Part shown: piece by piece, positions 9,347 through 18,807 of the stretch
How positions within the stretch are numbered: the stretch's first letter is position 1
How the letters are laid out: every line of letters starts with the position of its first letter
Translations under genes and position numbers: made by a program
Notes under the pieces: model-generated
The model's database searches: none
What the model was told of the DNA's origin: nothing
The model's input: only the letters and a program-made list of their open reading frames with translations
Assembly: GCA_025451235.1 (NCBI GenBank)
Contig: JANWKT010000007.1
Coordinates: forward strand, 1-64,000
Direction: 5' to 3'
DNA length: 64,000 nucleotides
Origin: Flavobacteriales bacterium
GTDB lineage: Bacteria > Bacteroidota > Bacteroidia > CAIKAF01

Positions 9347-12300
9347 TTATTCCTTCACCAACTTATATACCCTCACTTTACCTTGCGGATCGGTAAGACT
9401 TATAAAATAAATTCCAGCGCAGAGATCCGCTGTTGAAATGCTATTGTTGGCAGCATTGAGCTTGAACGTTTTTATCCTCTGTCCCAAATTGTTGTAGAGG
9501 TTTACCACACAGGTTCCTTCCATTCCATCGATGGTCAATTGTGAGGTGAATGGGTTGGGGTAAATGTTCACCGTTATTTCATTACCCGGATCACCCATGC
9601 CTGCACAACCAAGTACAACTATGCTCACAACATCGGTATTGGAACAATTATTTGCATCGGTAAAAGAGTAAGAAATATTGTGATCACCTGTACCGGCCGT
9701 ATTTGGATCAAAGGAAGTTCCACTTACACCGGTGCCTGAATAGGTCCCTCCCAAAGGAGATCCACCAGATAGGGTTTGTAAACCATGATTGATACATATT
9801 GTATCCTCCCCTGGATACGTAAAGTTGACGGTGGGTGCAGCATGAACGGTCACCATTAAAGTTTGAGGAGAGGAATTTCCACAGGTATTGTTAGCTGTAA
9901 CGGTAATATTTCCGCTGGTTGCACTGGCGGATGTGTTGATGGAATTCGTAGTGGAACTTCCAGTCCAGAGTGATGGTAAGGTCCACGTATAAGAGGTTGC
10001 TCCCCCAACTGCTGAAATAGCATAGTTATTTGTAGTTCCCTGGCAAATGGTATCTGGGCCAGAAATGGTTCCCGGCGTATTTGGGATAGTGTTTACTGTT
10101 ATTGTTGCTGTGGAAGGTGTGGATGTACCGCATAGATTGCTAGCAGTAACGGAAATAGTACCTCCTGCAGGTCCGGGGGTTGCATAGATCGCATTGCCTG
10201 TTGGCGTTCCGGTCCAGCCTAATGGAAGATTCCAGGCATAAGAGGTGACCATGCTTCCCAAGGCAACATTATACCAATTGGTATCGCCTTCGCAAACAGG
10301 ATTGGGTCCAAAAATGATACCTGGATTTGACGGAATGGTCCATACATTGAGAATGGTCAATGAAGAAGGAGAAGAACTTCCACAGCTGTTGTTGGCTGTA
10401 ACCGTAATATTACCGGTGGAAGAACCTACTGTTGCCATGATTGAATCCGTAGTGGAGGATCCGCCCCATCCTGGAGGCAAGGTCCAAGTATAAGAAGTAG
10501 CGTTTGTATCAGAAACAATTGACCAGATAGTTGTACTGCCTAAACAAACCAATGTAGGCCCTGAAATGGTTCCAGGGTTTGCAGGAATGGTATTGACGGT
10601 TACCGCCAATGTAGAAGGAGAAGAAGTACCGCAGGCATTGCTGGCGGTTACCGTTATATTTCCACTTGTGGAACTGGCAGTTGTCGTAATTGAGTTAGTT
10701 GTTGAAGTTCCTGTCCAACCGGATGGAAGGGTCCAGGTGTAAGAGGTGGCTCCAATAACGGCAGGAATGCTATACGTATTTGAGCTGCCCGAGCAAACTG
10801 AAATGTTCCCGGTAATGGCTCCAATAGTTGTGAGCACAGGCATAACGGTGATAGTAAAACCAGAAGGGGAGGAGCTTCCACAGCTATTATTGGCAGTTAC
10901 CGTAATATTTCCACCTGGAGCAGCAGCTATGGTATTAATAGAACTGGTGGTAGAAGTTCCGCTCCAGCCGGGGGGTAAAGTCCAGGTATAAGAGGTAGCT
11001 CCAGGAACCGGAAACACCGAATAGGTATTGGAACTGCCCTCACAAACGGGAGTGGTACCAGAGATCATTCCAGGTGTTGCAGGGATTGTATTGACGGTGA
11101 CCGGTAAAACTGAAGCCGAGGAAGAACCACAGGCATTATTGGCGGTTACTGAAATGTTACCACCATTTGAACCTGCTATGGTAGCAATTGAATCAGCGGT
11201 TGAACTTCCAGCCCAACCTGCGGGTAATGTCCAGGTATAGGAGGTAGCACTACTAACGGGTGCAATGAAATATGTATTGGAACTTCCGGCACAAACGGCC
11301 ATATTGCCTGTAATAGGTCCGGGAGTTCCAGGAAGAGGATCCACTGTGATCGCTAGCACGGAAGGTGAAGAAATGCCGCATGAATTGTTGGCAGTTACTG
11401 TAATATTTCCACTGTTAGCACTGGCCGTAGTGTTGATGGAGTTTGTGAGGGAAGTTCCGCTCCATCCTGACGGTAATGTCCAGGTATAAGAGGTGGCTCC
11501 GCTTACCGCTGCGATTGAATAAGTATTTACACTAGACGGACAGATGGTCGTGCTTCCTGAAATGGTGCCAGGTGTGCCTGGAATTGTTTCAACGGTGATA
11601 TTTAAACTGGAAGCGCCAGAGGTACCACAGCTATTGGTTGCCGTTACGGAAATAGTTCCACCTGTAGAACCTGCCATTGTCGTGATTGAGTTAGTTGTTG
11701 AAGTTCCGCTCCATCCACCGGGCAATGTCCATGTATAAGAGGTGGCACCGGCAACGGGCGTAACGGAATAAATATGGGTGGTTCCATCACAAACGGTGTC
11801 ATTCCCAGAAATAATTCCCGGTGTAAAAGGTGTTGTATTTACTGTAACCGCCAATGTTTGAGGCGCAGAATACCCACAACCATTCACTGCACTTACCGAT
11901 ATATTTCCACTGGTTATACCTGATGTAGCAATTATACTATCTACCATAGAGGTTCCAGTCCATCCTGCGGGCAGTGTCCAAACGTAGTATAGAGTGTTGC
12001 TTACCGGAGCAATATCATAAGTAAGGGTGGTTCCGCTGCAAAATGAAGTAGCACCAGTTATTGCACCTGGTTGGGAGGGCGGGCTTGAAGTACACACTGC
12101 AAATTTTACAAGGAATTGATCAGAACTTCCGTTATAGGAATTGTCGTATCCATTGTATGAAATTCCATTGGAGCTTTCGGTATTACCAGCTAAATACATG
12201 TTGCCAGATAGATCAGAAATAACATCCTGAGCATAATCATTGCTTGTGCCGCCATAATAGGTTGCAGAAATCCGAACACCGCTGCTATTGAACTTGACGA

Positions 12301-13495
12301 GGTAACCATCAGTACCGCCAGCAATGGTATTCTGAAATCCAGCTGCGGCTATTCCTGAAGTTGAGCCGGTTTGTCCTGTCATGTAGACGTTATCAAAAGG
12401 ATCTGTTGTAATTGCATATAAATTTTCAAAATTGCTTCCTCCATAATAAGTGCCCCACTGTCGTGCACCGGATGAATTAAATTTAACCAGAAATCCATCT
12501 AAGTTTCCTCCAAATGAATTTTGATGACCTCCTGATGCAATAGCATTTAGACTCTCTGTGCTTCCAGAAAAATATGGGTTACCGGCTAAATCACAAGCCA
12601 CATTGGACCCATAATCATTTAGGCTTCCCCCATAGTAAGTAGCCCATTGCCGGGTTCCAGCGGAATTAAATTTTACCAGGAATCCATCCTGGGCTCCTCC
12701 TCCGTGGGTATTCTGAAATCCTCCGGAAGAAATGCCAGAAGTGGAATTAGTTTGTCCGCCGGCATATACATTTCCCGAAACATCAGTGCATACATCAAGT
12801 AACTGATCTTCCCAAAAACCTCCATAATAGGTTCCCCATTGACGTACACCGGCAGGATTAAACTTTACTAGGAATCCGTCGTAATTACTGGTCCCGGCTT
12901 GAGTATTCTGATGCCCCCCGGAAGCGATTCCGTTTGTGCTCTTCGTTATTCCTGCTAAATAAATATTACCGGATATATCTACACAAAGTCCCTGACCTTC
13001 ATCCTGAGCTGCTCCTCCATAATAACTGGCCCATTGGCGTACTCCAGCGGAATTGAATTTTACTAAAAATCCATCCTGAGCACCTCCTCCATATGAATTC
13101 TGATGCCCACCTGAAGCAATCCCAGATGTACTGGTAGTTCTTCCGCCCATAATAATATTGCCAGCATTGTCCACGGCCAATCCTGTGCAAAATTCAAATC
13201 CGGGTCCACCATAGTAAGTAGCCCAGAGAAGATTTCCAGAAGAATCAAATTTGGCCAGATACGCATCGAATACTCCTCCACCATATGTATTTTGAAAGCC
13301 TCCTGAGGCAATTCCACTTGAGCCGTCTGTTGCTGCTCCTAAATATATGTTCCCGGATGCATCAGTGACAATATGAGTGCCTGTAGCTTCATTTCCTGTA
13401 CTACCATAATAGGTAGACCATAGCCTTACTACCTGGGCATGGGAAATAGAGTTTGAAATAACAAATCCGATGATGAGTAAGAAGATCCTTTTCAT
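9347..13495 (-). CDS. Giant SBBP beta-propeller and Ig-like repeat protein with T9SS sorting domain
   Basis: A 1382-residue secreted protein. After the signal peptide (1-20) come about seven SBBP repeats of roughly 62 residues (to about residue 470), each with a YYGG core and a GNIYLAG-like strand. Then nine Ig/PKD-like units of 83 residues follow (about 475-1220), each containing TSYTWTLP-GWSGTS and NITVTANNSCG. An extra Ig-like domain and a T9SS type A domain (NIYPNPFTSQLTIDG) end the protein. The Ig part is a DNA-level tandem repeat with a 249-bp period. No catalytic motif is visible, so I infer a surface adhesin or matrix protein. Confidence 0.9.
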   Translation of the reverse strand: MKRIFLLIIGFVISNSISHAQVVRLWSTYYGSTGNEATGTHIVTDASGNIYLGAATDGSSGIASGGFQNTYGGGVFDAYLAKFDSSGNLLWATYYGGPGFEFCTGLAVDNAGNIIMGGRTTSTSGIASGGHQNSYGGGAQDGFLVKFNSAGVRQWASYYGGAAQDEGQGLCVDISGNIYLAGITKSTNGIASGGHQNTQAGTSNYDGFLVKFNPAGVRQWGTYYGGFWEDQLLDVCTDVSGNVYAGGQTNSTSGISSGGFQNTHGGGAQDGFLVKFNSAGTRQWATYYGGSLNDYGSNVACDLAGNPYFSGSTESLNAIASGGHQNSFGGNLDGFLVKFNSSGARQWGTYYGGSNFENLYAITTDPFDNVYMTGQTGSTSGIAAAGFQNTIAGGTDGYLVKFNSSGVRISATYYGGTSNDYAQDVISDLSGNMYLAGNTESSNGISYNGYDNSYNGSSDQFLVKFAVCTSSPPSQPGAITGATSFCSGTTLTYDIAPVSNTLYYVWTLPAGWTGTSMVDSIIATSGITSGNISVSAVNGCGYSAPQTLAVTVNTTPFTPGIISGNDTVCDGTTHIYSVTPVAGATSYTWTLPGGWSGTSTTNSITTMAGSTGGTISVTATNSCGTSGASSLNITVETIPGTPGTISGSTTICPSSVNTYSIAAVSGATSYTWTLPSGWSGTSLTNSINTTASANSGNITVTANNSCGISSPSVLAITVDPLPGTPGPITGNMAVCAGSSNTYFIAPVSSATSYTWTLPAGWAGSSTADSIATIAGSNGGNISVTANNACGSSSASVLPVTVNTIPATPGMISGTTPVCEGSSNTYSVFPVPGATSYTWTLPPGWSGTSTTSSINTIAAAPGGNITVTANNSCGSSSPSGFTITVMPVLTTIGAITGNISVCSGSSNTYSIPAVIGATSYTWTLPSGWTGTSTTNSITTTASSTSGNITVTASNACGTSSPSTLAVTVNTIPANPGTISGPTLVCLGSTTIWSIVSDTNATSYTWTLPPGWGGSSTTDSIMATVGSSTGNITVTANNSCGSSSPSSLTILNVWTIPSNPGIIFGPNPVCEGDTNWYNVALGSMVTSYAWNLPLGWTGTPTGNAIYATPGPAGGTISVTASNLCGTSTPSTATITVNTIPNTPGTISGPDTICQGTTNNYAISAVGGATSYTWTLPSLWTGSSTTNSINTSASATSGNITVTANNTCGNSSPQTLMVTVHAAPTVNFTYPGEDTICINHGLQTLSGGSPLGGTYSGTGVSGTSFDPNTAGTGDHNISYSFTDANNCSNTDVVSIVVLGCAGMGDPGNEITVNIYPNPFTSQLTIDGMEGTCVVNLYNNLGQRIKTFKLNAANNSISTADLCAGIYFISLTDPQGKVRVYKLVKE
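9830..12075 (-). repeat. Nine-unit 249-bp tandem coding repeat (Ig-like domains)
   Basis: The segment encoding TWTLP recurs at 9982, 10231, 10483, 10732, 10981, 11230, 11479, 11728 and 11977. The spacing is 249 bp in every interval except one of 252 bp, so each unit encodes 83 residues (84 in one). The units are similar but not identical. Such arrays can change copy number by recombination. Confidence 0.9.
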
Positions 13496-13526
13496 AAGAG
13501 GTTTAAATGAGGCATTATTCCAGAAT

Positions 13527-13557
13527 CAAATCTATCTGTTTATTTGAAGGATAACAA
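13527..13557 (-). promoter_or_regulatory. Bacteroidota-type promoter of the SBBP/Ig protein gene
   Basis: The minus strand shows TTG (complement of 13555-13557), a 20-nt spacer and TAGATTTG (complement of 13527-13534), 31 nt before the ATG at 13495. The same TTG-N20-TAnnTTTG layout is present in front of the FG-GAP gene at 6.8 kb. Confidence 0.6.
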
Positions 13558-13671
13558 GATTTGTGCTGTTTTCTTAGTAAGTGGTTAGGGTCGTTGATTA
13601 AACGAGTTCTTGCCTCGAAGAGGAGAGAGAAGTTTTGTTTTTTTTATCTTCATGGGGTGTAATGAACCACT

Positions 13672-14022
13672 ATGAAGATATTCGAAGCTATTGAAAAAGG
13701 TGATATTGATTCGCTAAAGAAATGTTTGGATAAGAAGCCGGACCTTTCAACATACACCAAGTACGGTTTTACTTCATTGCCTTGTGCAGCCACGGCCAAT
13801 ACCCTTGAATTGCCGGTGATCATGCAAATGTTGAAATTATTGGTAGAAGCTGTCCATGGTTTGACTTGGTATGAGAGGAGATTTCTATTAGTGGGTGATG
13901 TATTTCTTGCTTATTTATTTCTAAGCTTTTATTATAACCACATTTTTAGCCAACGTTTTGAAACGAATACCACTTTCCTGTATTACTGTAATTGTGAGAT
14001 GGCCGGTTTTGCTGACATTTAA
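13672..14022 (+). pseudogene. Truncated ankyrin-like ORF overlapping a KOW gene antisense
   Basis: The first 62 or so residues (FEAIEKGDIDSLKKCLDKKPDL and following) have the typical opening of an ankyrin-repeat protein: a helix-turn-helix followed by a GFTSLPCAA-like repeat start. The rest has no ankyrin character, and from about residue 84 onward it is the antisense of the 63-residue KOW gene. The simplest reading is that an ankyrin gene lost its 3' part and the frame now runs into unrelated sequence. It could still be expressed as a short protein, but I treat it as a relic. Confidence 0.5.
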
Positions 14023-14112
14023 ATCAGTAGCAATACCAGATTTTCCTTTATGCGTTCCAGCTATAACATTACATTTATCGCCATCCTTTAATTTCTTAGC
14101 ATTATTTTCCAT
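13921..14112 (-). CDS. Small KOW-domain protein
   Basis: A 63-residue cytoplasmic protein. DGDKCNVIAGTHKGKSGIA at residues 9-28 is a KOW motif (as in NusG, Spt5 and ribosomal protein L24), and the remainder fits the five-stranded SH3-like fold, so RNA or ribosome binding is plausible. An exact -7 box TATATTTG (complement of 14129-14136) lies 16 nt upstream of the ATG. The 3' third overlaps a decayed ankyrin ORF on the other strand. The specific role is unknown. Confidence 0.7.
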   Translation of the reverse strand: MENNAKKLKDGDKCNVIAGTHKGKSGIATDLNVSKTGHLTITVIQESGIRFKTLAKNVVIIKA

Positions 14113-14154
14113 GATACCTTGTTTACTTCAAATATAGTTAAAAAATGATGTTTT

Positions 14155-14721
14155 TTATTGGGGAAGTTCATACTCAATCCCAAAATGTTTCGCATATTCT
14201 TCAATAGGCTCAAGTCCAACAGCCAATCTCCGGCTATTTACATTTTTTTCATCAATGATAGGGTAAAACTCTGGTTGACCTTTGTCATTGTACACCACTT
14301 GTGAACCATAGATCTGTTTTTGTCCATTTCTCATCAAGATTCGATCTTCGAGTAAGGCTAAATGAGAGGGAGTCGATTCTCCTTTCTCAACAGATGCTTT
14401 CATGAATGGCAGGTATTTTTCCTGAACGTCCAATTCTGCATGTTGAATTACCAACCAGATGGTATAGTTACCCCTGGGGCCAATTACAGATTTTCCCATC
14501 CAGCCATATTTTTCAATTAGTATTTCAACCTGAGCCAGGTTACAGCTATCAATGTACTGGATGTATTGAGTTGAATCTCCTTTGCTCCGGGTTTTCTGAT
14601 CACGTTCGTAAATAGACTCCAGTTGTTTTTTTATAGCTAACGTATCCATGTTCACCTGGGCATAGCCGGGTATATCCATGAACAAGGCAAGAACAAGAAT
14701 CCCCAATCGTTTTAAAAGCAT
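14155..14721 (-). CDS. Exported DUF6624-like protein
   Basis: A 188-residue protein with a signal peptide ending around AQ (residue 22). The central part (IYERDQKTR, YGWMGKSVIG, WLVIQHAELDVQEKYLP) and the DRILMRNGQKQIYGSQ segment are what I recall from DUF6624 proteins, common single-domain proteins of Bacteroidota with a conserved Gln/His-rich core and unknown biochemical role. It probably acts in the periplasm. No operon partner is evident. The family call rests on recalled motifs, not on a search. Confidence 0.7.
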   Translation of the reverse strand: MLLKRLGILVLALFMDIPGYAQVNMDTLAIKKQLESIYERDQKTRSKGDSTQYIQYIDSCNLAQVEILIEKYGWMGKSVIGPRGNYTIWLVIQHAELDVQEKYLPFMKASVEKGESTPSHLALLEDRILMRNGQKQIYGSQVVYNDKGQPEFYPIIDEKNVNSRRLAVGLEPIEEYAKHFGIEYELPQ

Positions 14722-14997
14722 ATTCTAAGATAATAATAAATGGTTCTCTGCGGAACTTTTACACTTAAAAAGCCCTGAAATGGTTATCAGTGGCCTTCTG
14801 AAAGAATGATTTTATCCAATAACCTGGCCGCCTTTGGCGCCTCTCCCTGCAAAGGCAGGGATTGAGTTAATGAATTCAATTGAGTTTTATTTCTAGTATT
14901 TCTGTCCTGCGGAAATAAGAACACTTCGTAAAAAAACAATTCAGTTGATACCGTTTCAACCCATTCTATAGCTGAAGAACCTGACTATTCTCGGAAT
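14722..14997. repeat. Intergenic stretch with a short hairpin and a fragment of the dispersed repeat
   Basis: CCCTGC-AAAG-GCAGGG forms a small hairpin near 14845-14860, directly followed by ttgagttaatgaattcaatt at 14862-14881. That 20-mer is identical to part of the repeat copy at 24.2 kb. No gene was found here. Confidence 0.55.
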
Positions 14998-16692
14998 TTA
15001 ATCTGCAACGATTACTTTTTTTGACATGGTTTTATCACCCTCTTTCAAATAGATAAAATAAATGCCCGGAGGTAAATTATCTCTTTCCAAAATAATCTGT
15101 TTACCGGAAATTTTAGTTGATTTTCTCACTATTTGTCCAACACTATTTTCTAGCATAATTGTTGCATTCACAAAACATTCATTTGATTCAATAAAGATTT
15201 GTGAAGAAGTTGGATTTGGAAAAACGGTGATTTCACCAAAAGGATTCAGCTCTTCCAAGCCAATCGTGGAATAGTTGAGCTTTGCAGTAAATAGATCACC
15301 AGAACCAACAGGTAAACTGTTGAGTGTATCGTTGTCAAAGGTGGTGGTCAGAGATGAATAATATCCGGTAAGGAACACATAACCATTTGGGCCAATAACC
15401 ATATCGACACATTCTTCATAATCATTTCCACCAGCTTTTTTTGCCCAAAGGACCGTTCCCGAAGTATCATAGCAGGTTAAATACATGTCTTTATTCGTTC
15501 CCAAAGTATTAACTAAGGTATTTGAACCAAATGTAATTGTATAACTATGAAATGATCCACTTACAAAAACATGTCCATAATCGTCAACTGCAATGGTATT
15601 CCCATAATCCCAATACGATCCTCCTTCTTTTTTAATCCAGAGAACATTTCCGTTTGGATCGTATTTTGCAATGAATATATCATGGGTATTGCCGGAATTA
15701 TCCGTATTAGCAAGGGGAGTGGCTCCAAAATACATAATACCGCTCTTGAACGAACCTGTAACATAAACATTCCCATGTTGATCGGAAGTTATAGAAGATC
15801 CTGATTCATCAGCATCATTAACTGCTCCGGCCCTTTTTGCCCATAAAGGAATTCCATTGTTATTATACTTAACCACAAAAAAATCGTCAGAGTCAATAGC
15901 AGGATTGGTTAAAGTATCATTTCCCAGGATAAAATACCCAAATTCAAAACCTCCGGTTACCAATATATTTCCAAAAGGATCAAGTGAAATACTTGAAGTA
16001 TATTCCGATTGAGACGCACCTGAACTCGTGGCCCATATTTCATTTCCAGCTGAATCTAGCTTCACGATAAAAATATCCGATTCTCCTCCGGCCGAATTAT
16101 TATAAAGAGTATCCGGTCCGAAGATAACCGATGGATTGTATAAAGCCCCGGTGATATAAAGATGAGCGGAATCATCTATCGCAAGATCAGTAATTACAGT
16201 ATTCAACCCTCCTTCTTTTTTGTACCATAAAATATTCCCATTTGCATCGTACTTGGCCAGAAATATACTATTATAACCTGGATTGCTATTATGCAACGTA
16301 TCATCTACACTAAATAAAAGTGCCGGACTACTAAAATTACCTCCTACATAAACATTTCCTTCAGCATCCGCTGCAATAGCTTCGCCTATATCGGTTTGAA
16401 TGCCACCAATAGAACGGGCCCAAAGCATATTTCCATTGGCATCATATTTTATTACATAAACATCATCTTCCCCAAGATTGTAAAAAAGAGCAGGACCAAG
16501 AGTTAGAACTGATGTTTGAAAACGACCAGTAACAAACACATTTCCACTATTATCAATAGCAACAGCATTGCCTATTTCTGTATCATTTCCGCCATCTCCC
16601 TTTACCCAAAGCCAATTTGGAGACTGTGTATAGCATGTGTTATTGAAAAGTATAATCAGGAAGCCTGCAAAAAACAGCCAATTCTTTTTCAT
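14998..16692 (-). CDS. SBBP-repeat surface protein with T9SS sorting domain
   Basis: A 564-residue exported protein. The signal peptide (about 1-22) is followed by eight or so beta-propeller repeats of about 55 residues. Each has a GNVFVTGRF-like strand and a Y-D-x-x-G-N-x-L-W-A/I strand (residues 25-475), the SBBP pattern. The end carries ITVFPNPTSSQIFIESN and a T9SS type A domain closing in KKVIVAD. No enzymatic residues are visible. It belongs to the same surface-protein group as the genes at 9.3 and 16.8 kb and is divergent from the latter. Confidence 0.85.
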   Translation of the reverse strand: MKKNWLFFAGFLIILFNNTCYTQSPNWLWVKGDGGNDTEIGNAVAIDNSGNVFVTGRFQTSVLTLGPALFYNLGEDDVYVIKYDANGNMLWARSIGGIQTDIGEAIAADAEGNVYVGGNFSSPALLFSVDDTLHNSNPGYNSIFLAKYDANGNILWYKKEGGLNTVITDLAIDDSAHLYITGALYNPSVIFGPDTLYNNSAGGESDIFIVKLDSAGNEIWATSSGASQSEYTSSISLDPFGNILVTGGFEFGYFILGNDTLTNPAIDSDDFFVVKYNNNGIPLWAKRAGAVNDADESGSSITSDQHGNVYVTGSFKSGIMYFGATPLANTDNSGNTHDIFIAKYDPNGNVLWIKKEGGSYWDYGNTIAVDDYGHVFVSGSFHSYTITFGSNTLVNTLGTNKDMYLTCYDTSGTVLWAKKAGGNDYEECVDMVIGPNGYVFLTGYYSSLTTTFDNDTLNSLPVGSGDLFTAKLNYSTIGLEELNPFGEITVFPNPTSSQIFIESNECFVNATIMLENSVGQIVRKSTKISGKQIILERDNLPPGIYFIYLKEGDKTMSKKVIVAD

Positions 16693-16832
16693 AGTATATT
16701 TGGATTACTACGAAAGATACAAATAAATTACATATTCACTTACCAACCTAGTATCCTGACGGAATAATCGGCCCATGATGGGGCATGGAAGTCCATTATT
16801 TTGATTAAATTTGGTTATGCTTTAATCCTAAT

Positions 16833-18764
16833 ATGAAAAAAATAATTCTTTTATTCATCATACTCATCGGTGGTATTCATTTAACGGCTCAAAACCTGCA
16901 ATGGGTAAAAATGTTAGAATCAAACACGAGTGATCTTGGTAATGCTATTATTGCCGATCAGGTAGGCAACATTTATATTACCGGGGGATTTTCAGCAACA
17001 GCAGATTTTGATCCAGGTCCAGGGACCAATAATCTAACCGCTCAATCGGGTTCGGATGTTTTTGTTATGAAAATGGATGTTTATGGTCATCTCAAATGGG
17101 CACGTCGTATAGGAGCCAATCAAGATGATTCAGGATACGATGTTGCTGTTGATGCTAACGGGAATGTTTATTATACAGGCTTGTATAAACAAACGGTAGA
17201 TTTCAATCCGGGAGCAGGAACCTATAATTTAACCTCCCTAGCAGGAACCTACGATGTTTTTATTTCCAAACTCGATTCCTCCGGAAATTTTATTTGGGCA
17301 AAAACCATTGGTACAAGCGATGATGAGCAGGTCTATGGTATCACTATTGATGATTGGGGAAATGTATATACAACCGGAGGTTTTGATGGTACCTGTGATT
17401 TTGATCCGGGAGCAGGAACCTATAATTTAACTTCAGCATCCAGTGTTGATGCTTTTGTTTTGAAATTAAATAGCAATGGAGATCTTAAATGGGCCGCTAA
17501 GGCTGGGGCTACAGGTTATGATTGGGGTAGAGGAGTTATAACAGATAATAATGGGAATGTTTATATTTCGGGAACCTATATGTCATCACCAGATATGAAT
17601 CCTGGACCAGGATTTTATTATCTTCAGTTGATTGGAAATTTGGATGTATTTGTTTGGAAGTTAGATAGTGCTGGAGGTTTTCAATGGGCACATGGAATGG
17701 GTGGGCCAGAAGAAGATCGAGGGATGGATATTGAAATGGATGATCTGGGAAATATAATCATCACCGGCTCATTTGAAGATACTGCCGACATTGATCCTAC
17801 AGCAGGAATTATAAATACTCCGGTAGTTGGTAATAGCGACGTTTATGTTTGCAAGTTAGATGGAGCAGGAAATCTAATATGGAGTAAATCATACGGAGGA
17901 CCGGATTGGGATATTCCATCAAGATTGGCTATAGACGATAATGGAAATATTTATACATCCGGGTATTTTATTGGTAATTGTGATTTTGATCCGGGACCTT
18001 CCAGTTATAACCTATCGTCTCCGAATATTTACTCTGATATTTACGTTCAGAAATTGGATAGTGGAGGTAATTTCAATTGGGCAGATAGGTTTGGTGCAGG
18101 GTTGAATGATTGGGCATGGGGTGTAGGCATTGATACTTACGGAAGTGTGTTAGCCACCGGAACCTTTGCCAACAATGTCGATTTCGATCCGACATCCGGA
18201 GTTTATATGCAAACCTCTACAGGTTATGAAATGTATATTTTAAAACTTTGTCAATCACAAACTCCAGGAATTGCAGGAACACCAAGTGCTATTAGCGGAA
18301 CCCAAATTGTTTGTCCCGGAACCATTCATACTTACTCTATCAGCGAGGTGTTAGGAGCAGGTTGGTATGTATGGAATATTCCTGCAGGTTGGTTCGGAAA
18401 CTCAACCACCAACAGCATTACAACAGCAGCTAACGGTCCTAGTGGAGATATAACTGTAATGGCGGTTACTGGATGTGACACCACTGTTATTTCTACTTTA
18501 TCACTCACGGTGGCTAACTGTGCCGGGGTGGAGGATAACGAGCAATCAGGTGTATTTATTTATCCAAATCCCAGTTCTGAAAATATTTTTGTTGCGGGGT
18601 TAACGTCTGAGGTTCAAACGTATCATATAGTTAATATGCTAGGGGAAGTGGTGCAATCCGGACAAATTTCTGCAGATGATTTTATCACAATAAGTTCGAT
18701 CACAAGCGGAACTTATTGCTTGCATGTAGGAAATAAATATTGGAAAGTGATAAAGGTGGATTAA
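16833..18764 (+). CDS. SBBP-repeat and Ig-like surface protein with T9SS sorting domain
   Basis: A 643-residue secreted protein. After the signal peptide (1-19), about eight SBBP-like units (to residue 475) repeat the pattern DFDPGPGTxNLTS ... DVFVxKLDSxGNxxWA. A single Ig-like unit (about 480-565; TYSISEVLGAGWYVWNIPAGW) matches the tandem domains of the 1382-residue protein. The C-terminal domain begins VFIYPNPSSENIFVAG. A TAAATTTG box at 16806-16813 lies 19 nt before the ATG. The next gene starts 43 bp downstream on the same strand but has its own -7 box. Confidence 0.87.
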   Translation: MKKIILLFIILIGGIHLTAQNLQWVKMLESNTSDLGNAIIADQVGNIYITGGFSATADFDPGPGTNNLTAQSGSDVFVMKMDVYGHLKWARRIGANQDDSGYDVAVDANGNVYYTGLYKQTVDFNPGAGTYNLTSLAGTYDVFISKLDSSGNFIWAKTIGTSDDEQVYGITIDDWGNVYTTGGFDGTCDFDPGAGTYNLTSASSVDAFVLKLNSNGDLKWAAKAGATGYDWGRGVITDNNGNVYISGTYMSSPDMNPGPGFYYLQLIGNLDVFVWKLDSAGGFQWAHGMGGPEEDRGMDIEMDDLGNIIITGSFEDTADIDPTAGIINTPVVGNSDVYVCKLDGAGNLIWSKSYGGPDWDIPSRLAIDDNGNIYTSGYFIGNCDFDPGPSSYNLSSPNIYSDIYVQKLDSGGNFNWADRFGAGLNDWAWGVGIDTYGSVLATGTFANNVDFDPTSGVYMQTSTGYEMYILKLCQSQTPGIAGTPSAISGTQIVCPGTIHTYSISEVLGAGWYVWNIPAGWFGNSTTNSITTAANGPSGDITVMAVTGCDTTVISTLSLTVANCAGVEDNEQSGVFIYPNPSSENIFVAGLTSEVQTYHIVNMLGEVVQSGQISADDFITISSITSGTYCLHVGNKYWKVIKVD

Positions 18765-18807
18765 CCAAAAGAATGTCTATATTTGAAATACAGATGATCC
18801 CAAACCT

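Noticed and set aside
10245-11738. Series of 64-82 codon plus-strand frames at regular spacing
   Set aside because: They are antisense shadows of the 249-bp Ig-domain units of the minus-strand gene; their regularity comes from the tandem repeat.
9830-12075. Regular repeats considered as a CRISPR array
   Set aside because: The units are 249 bp, continuous in frame and encode protein domains; there are no short repeats with unique spacers and no cas genes.
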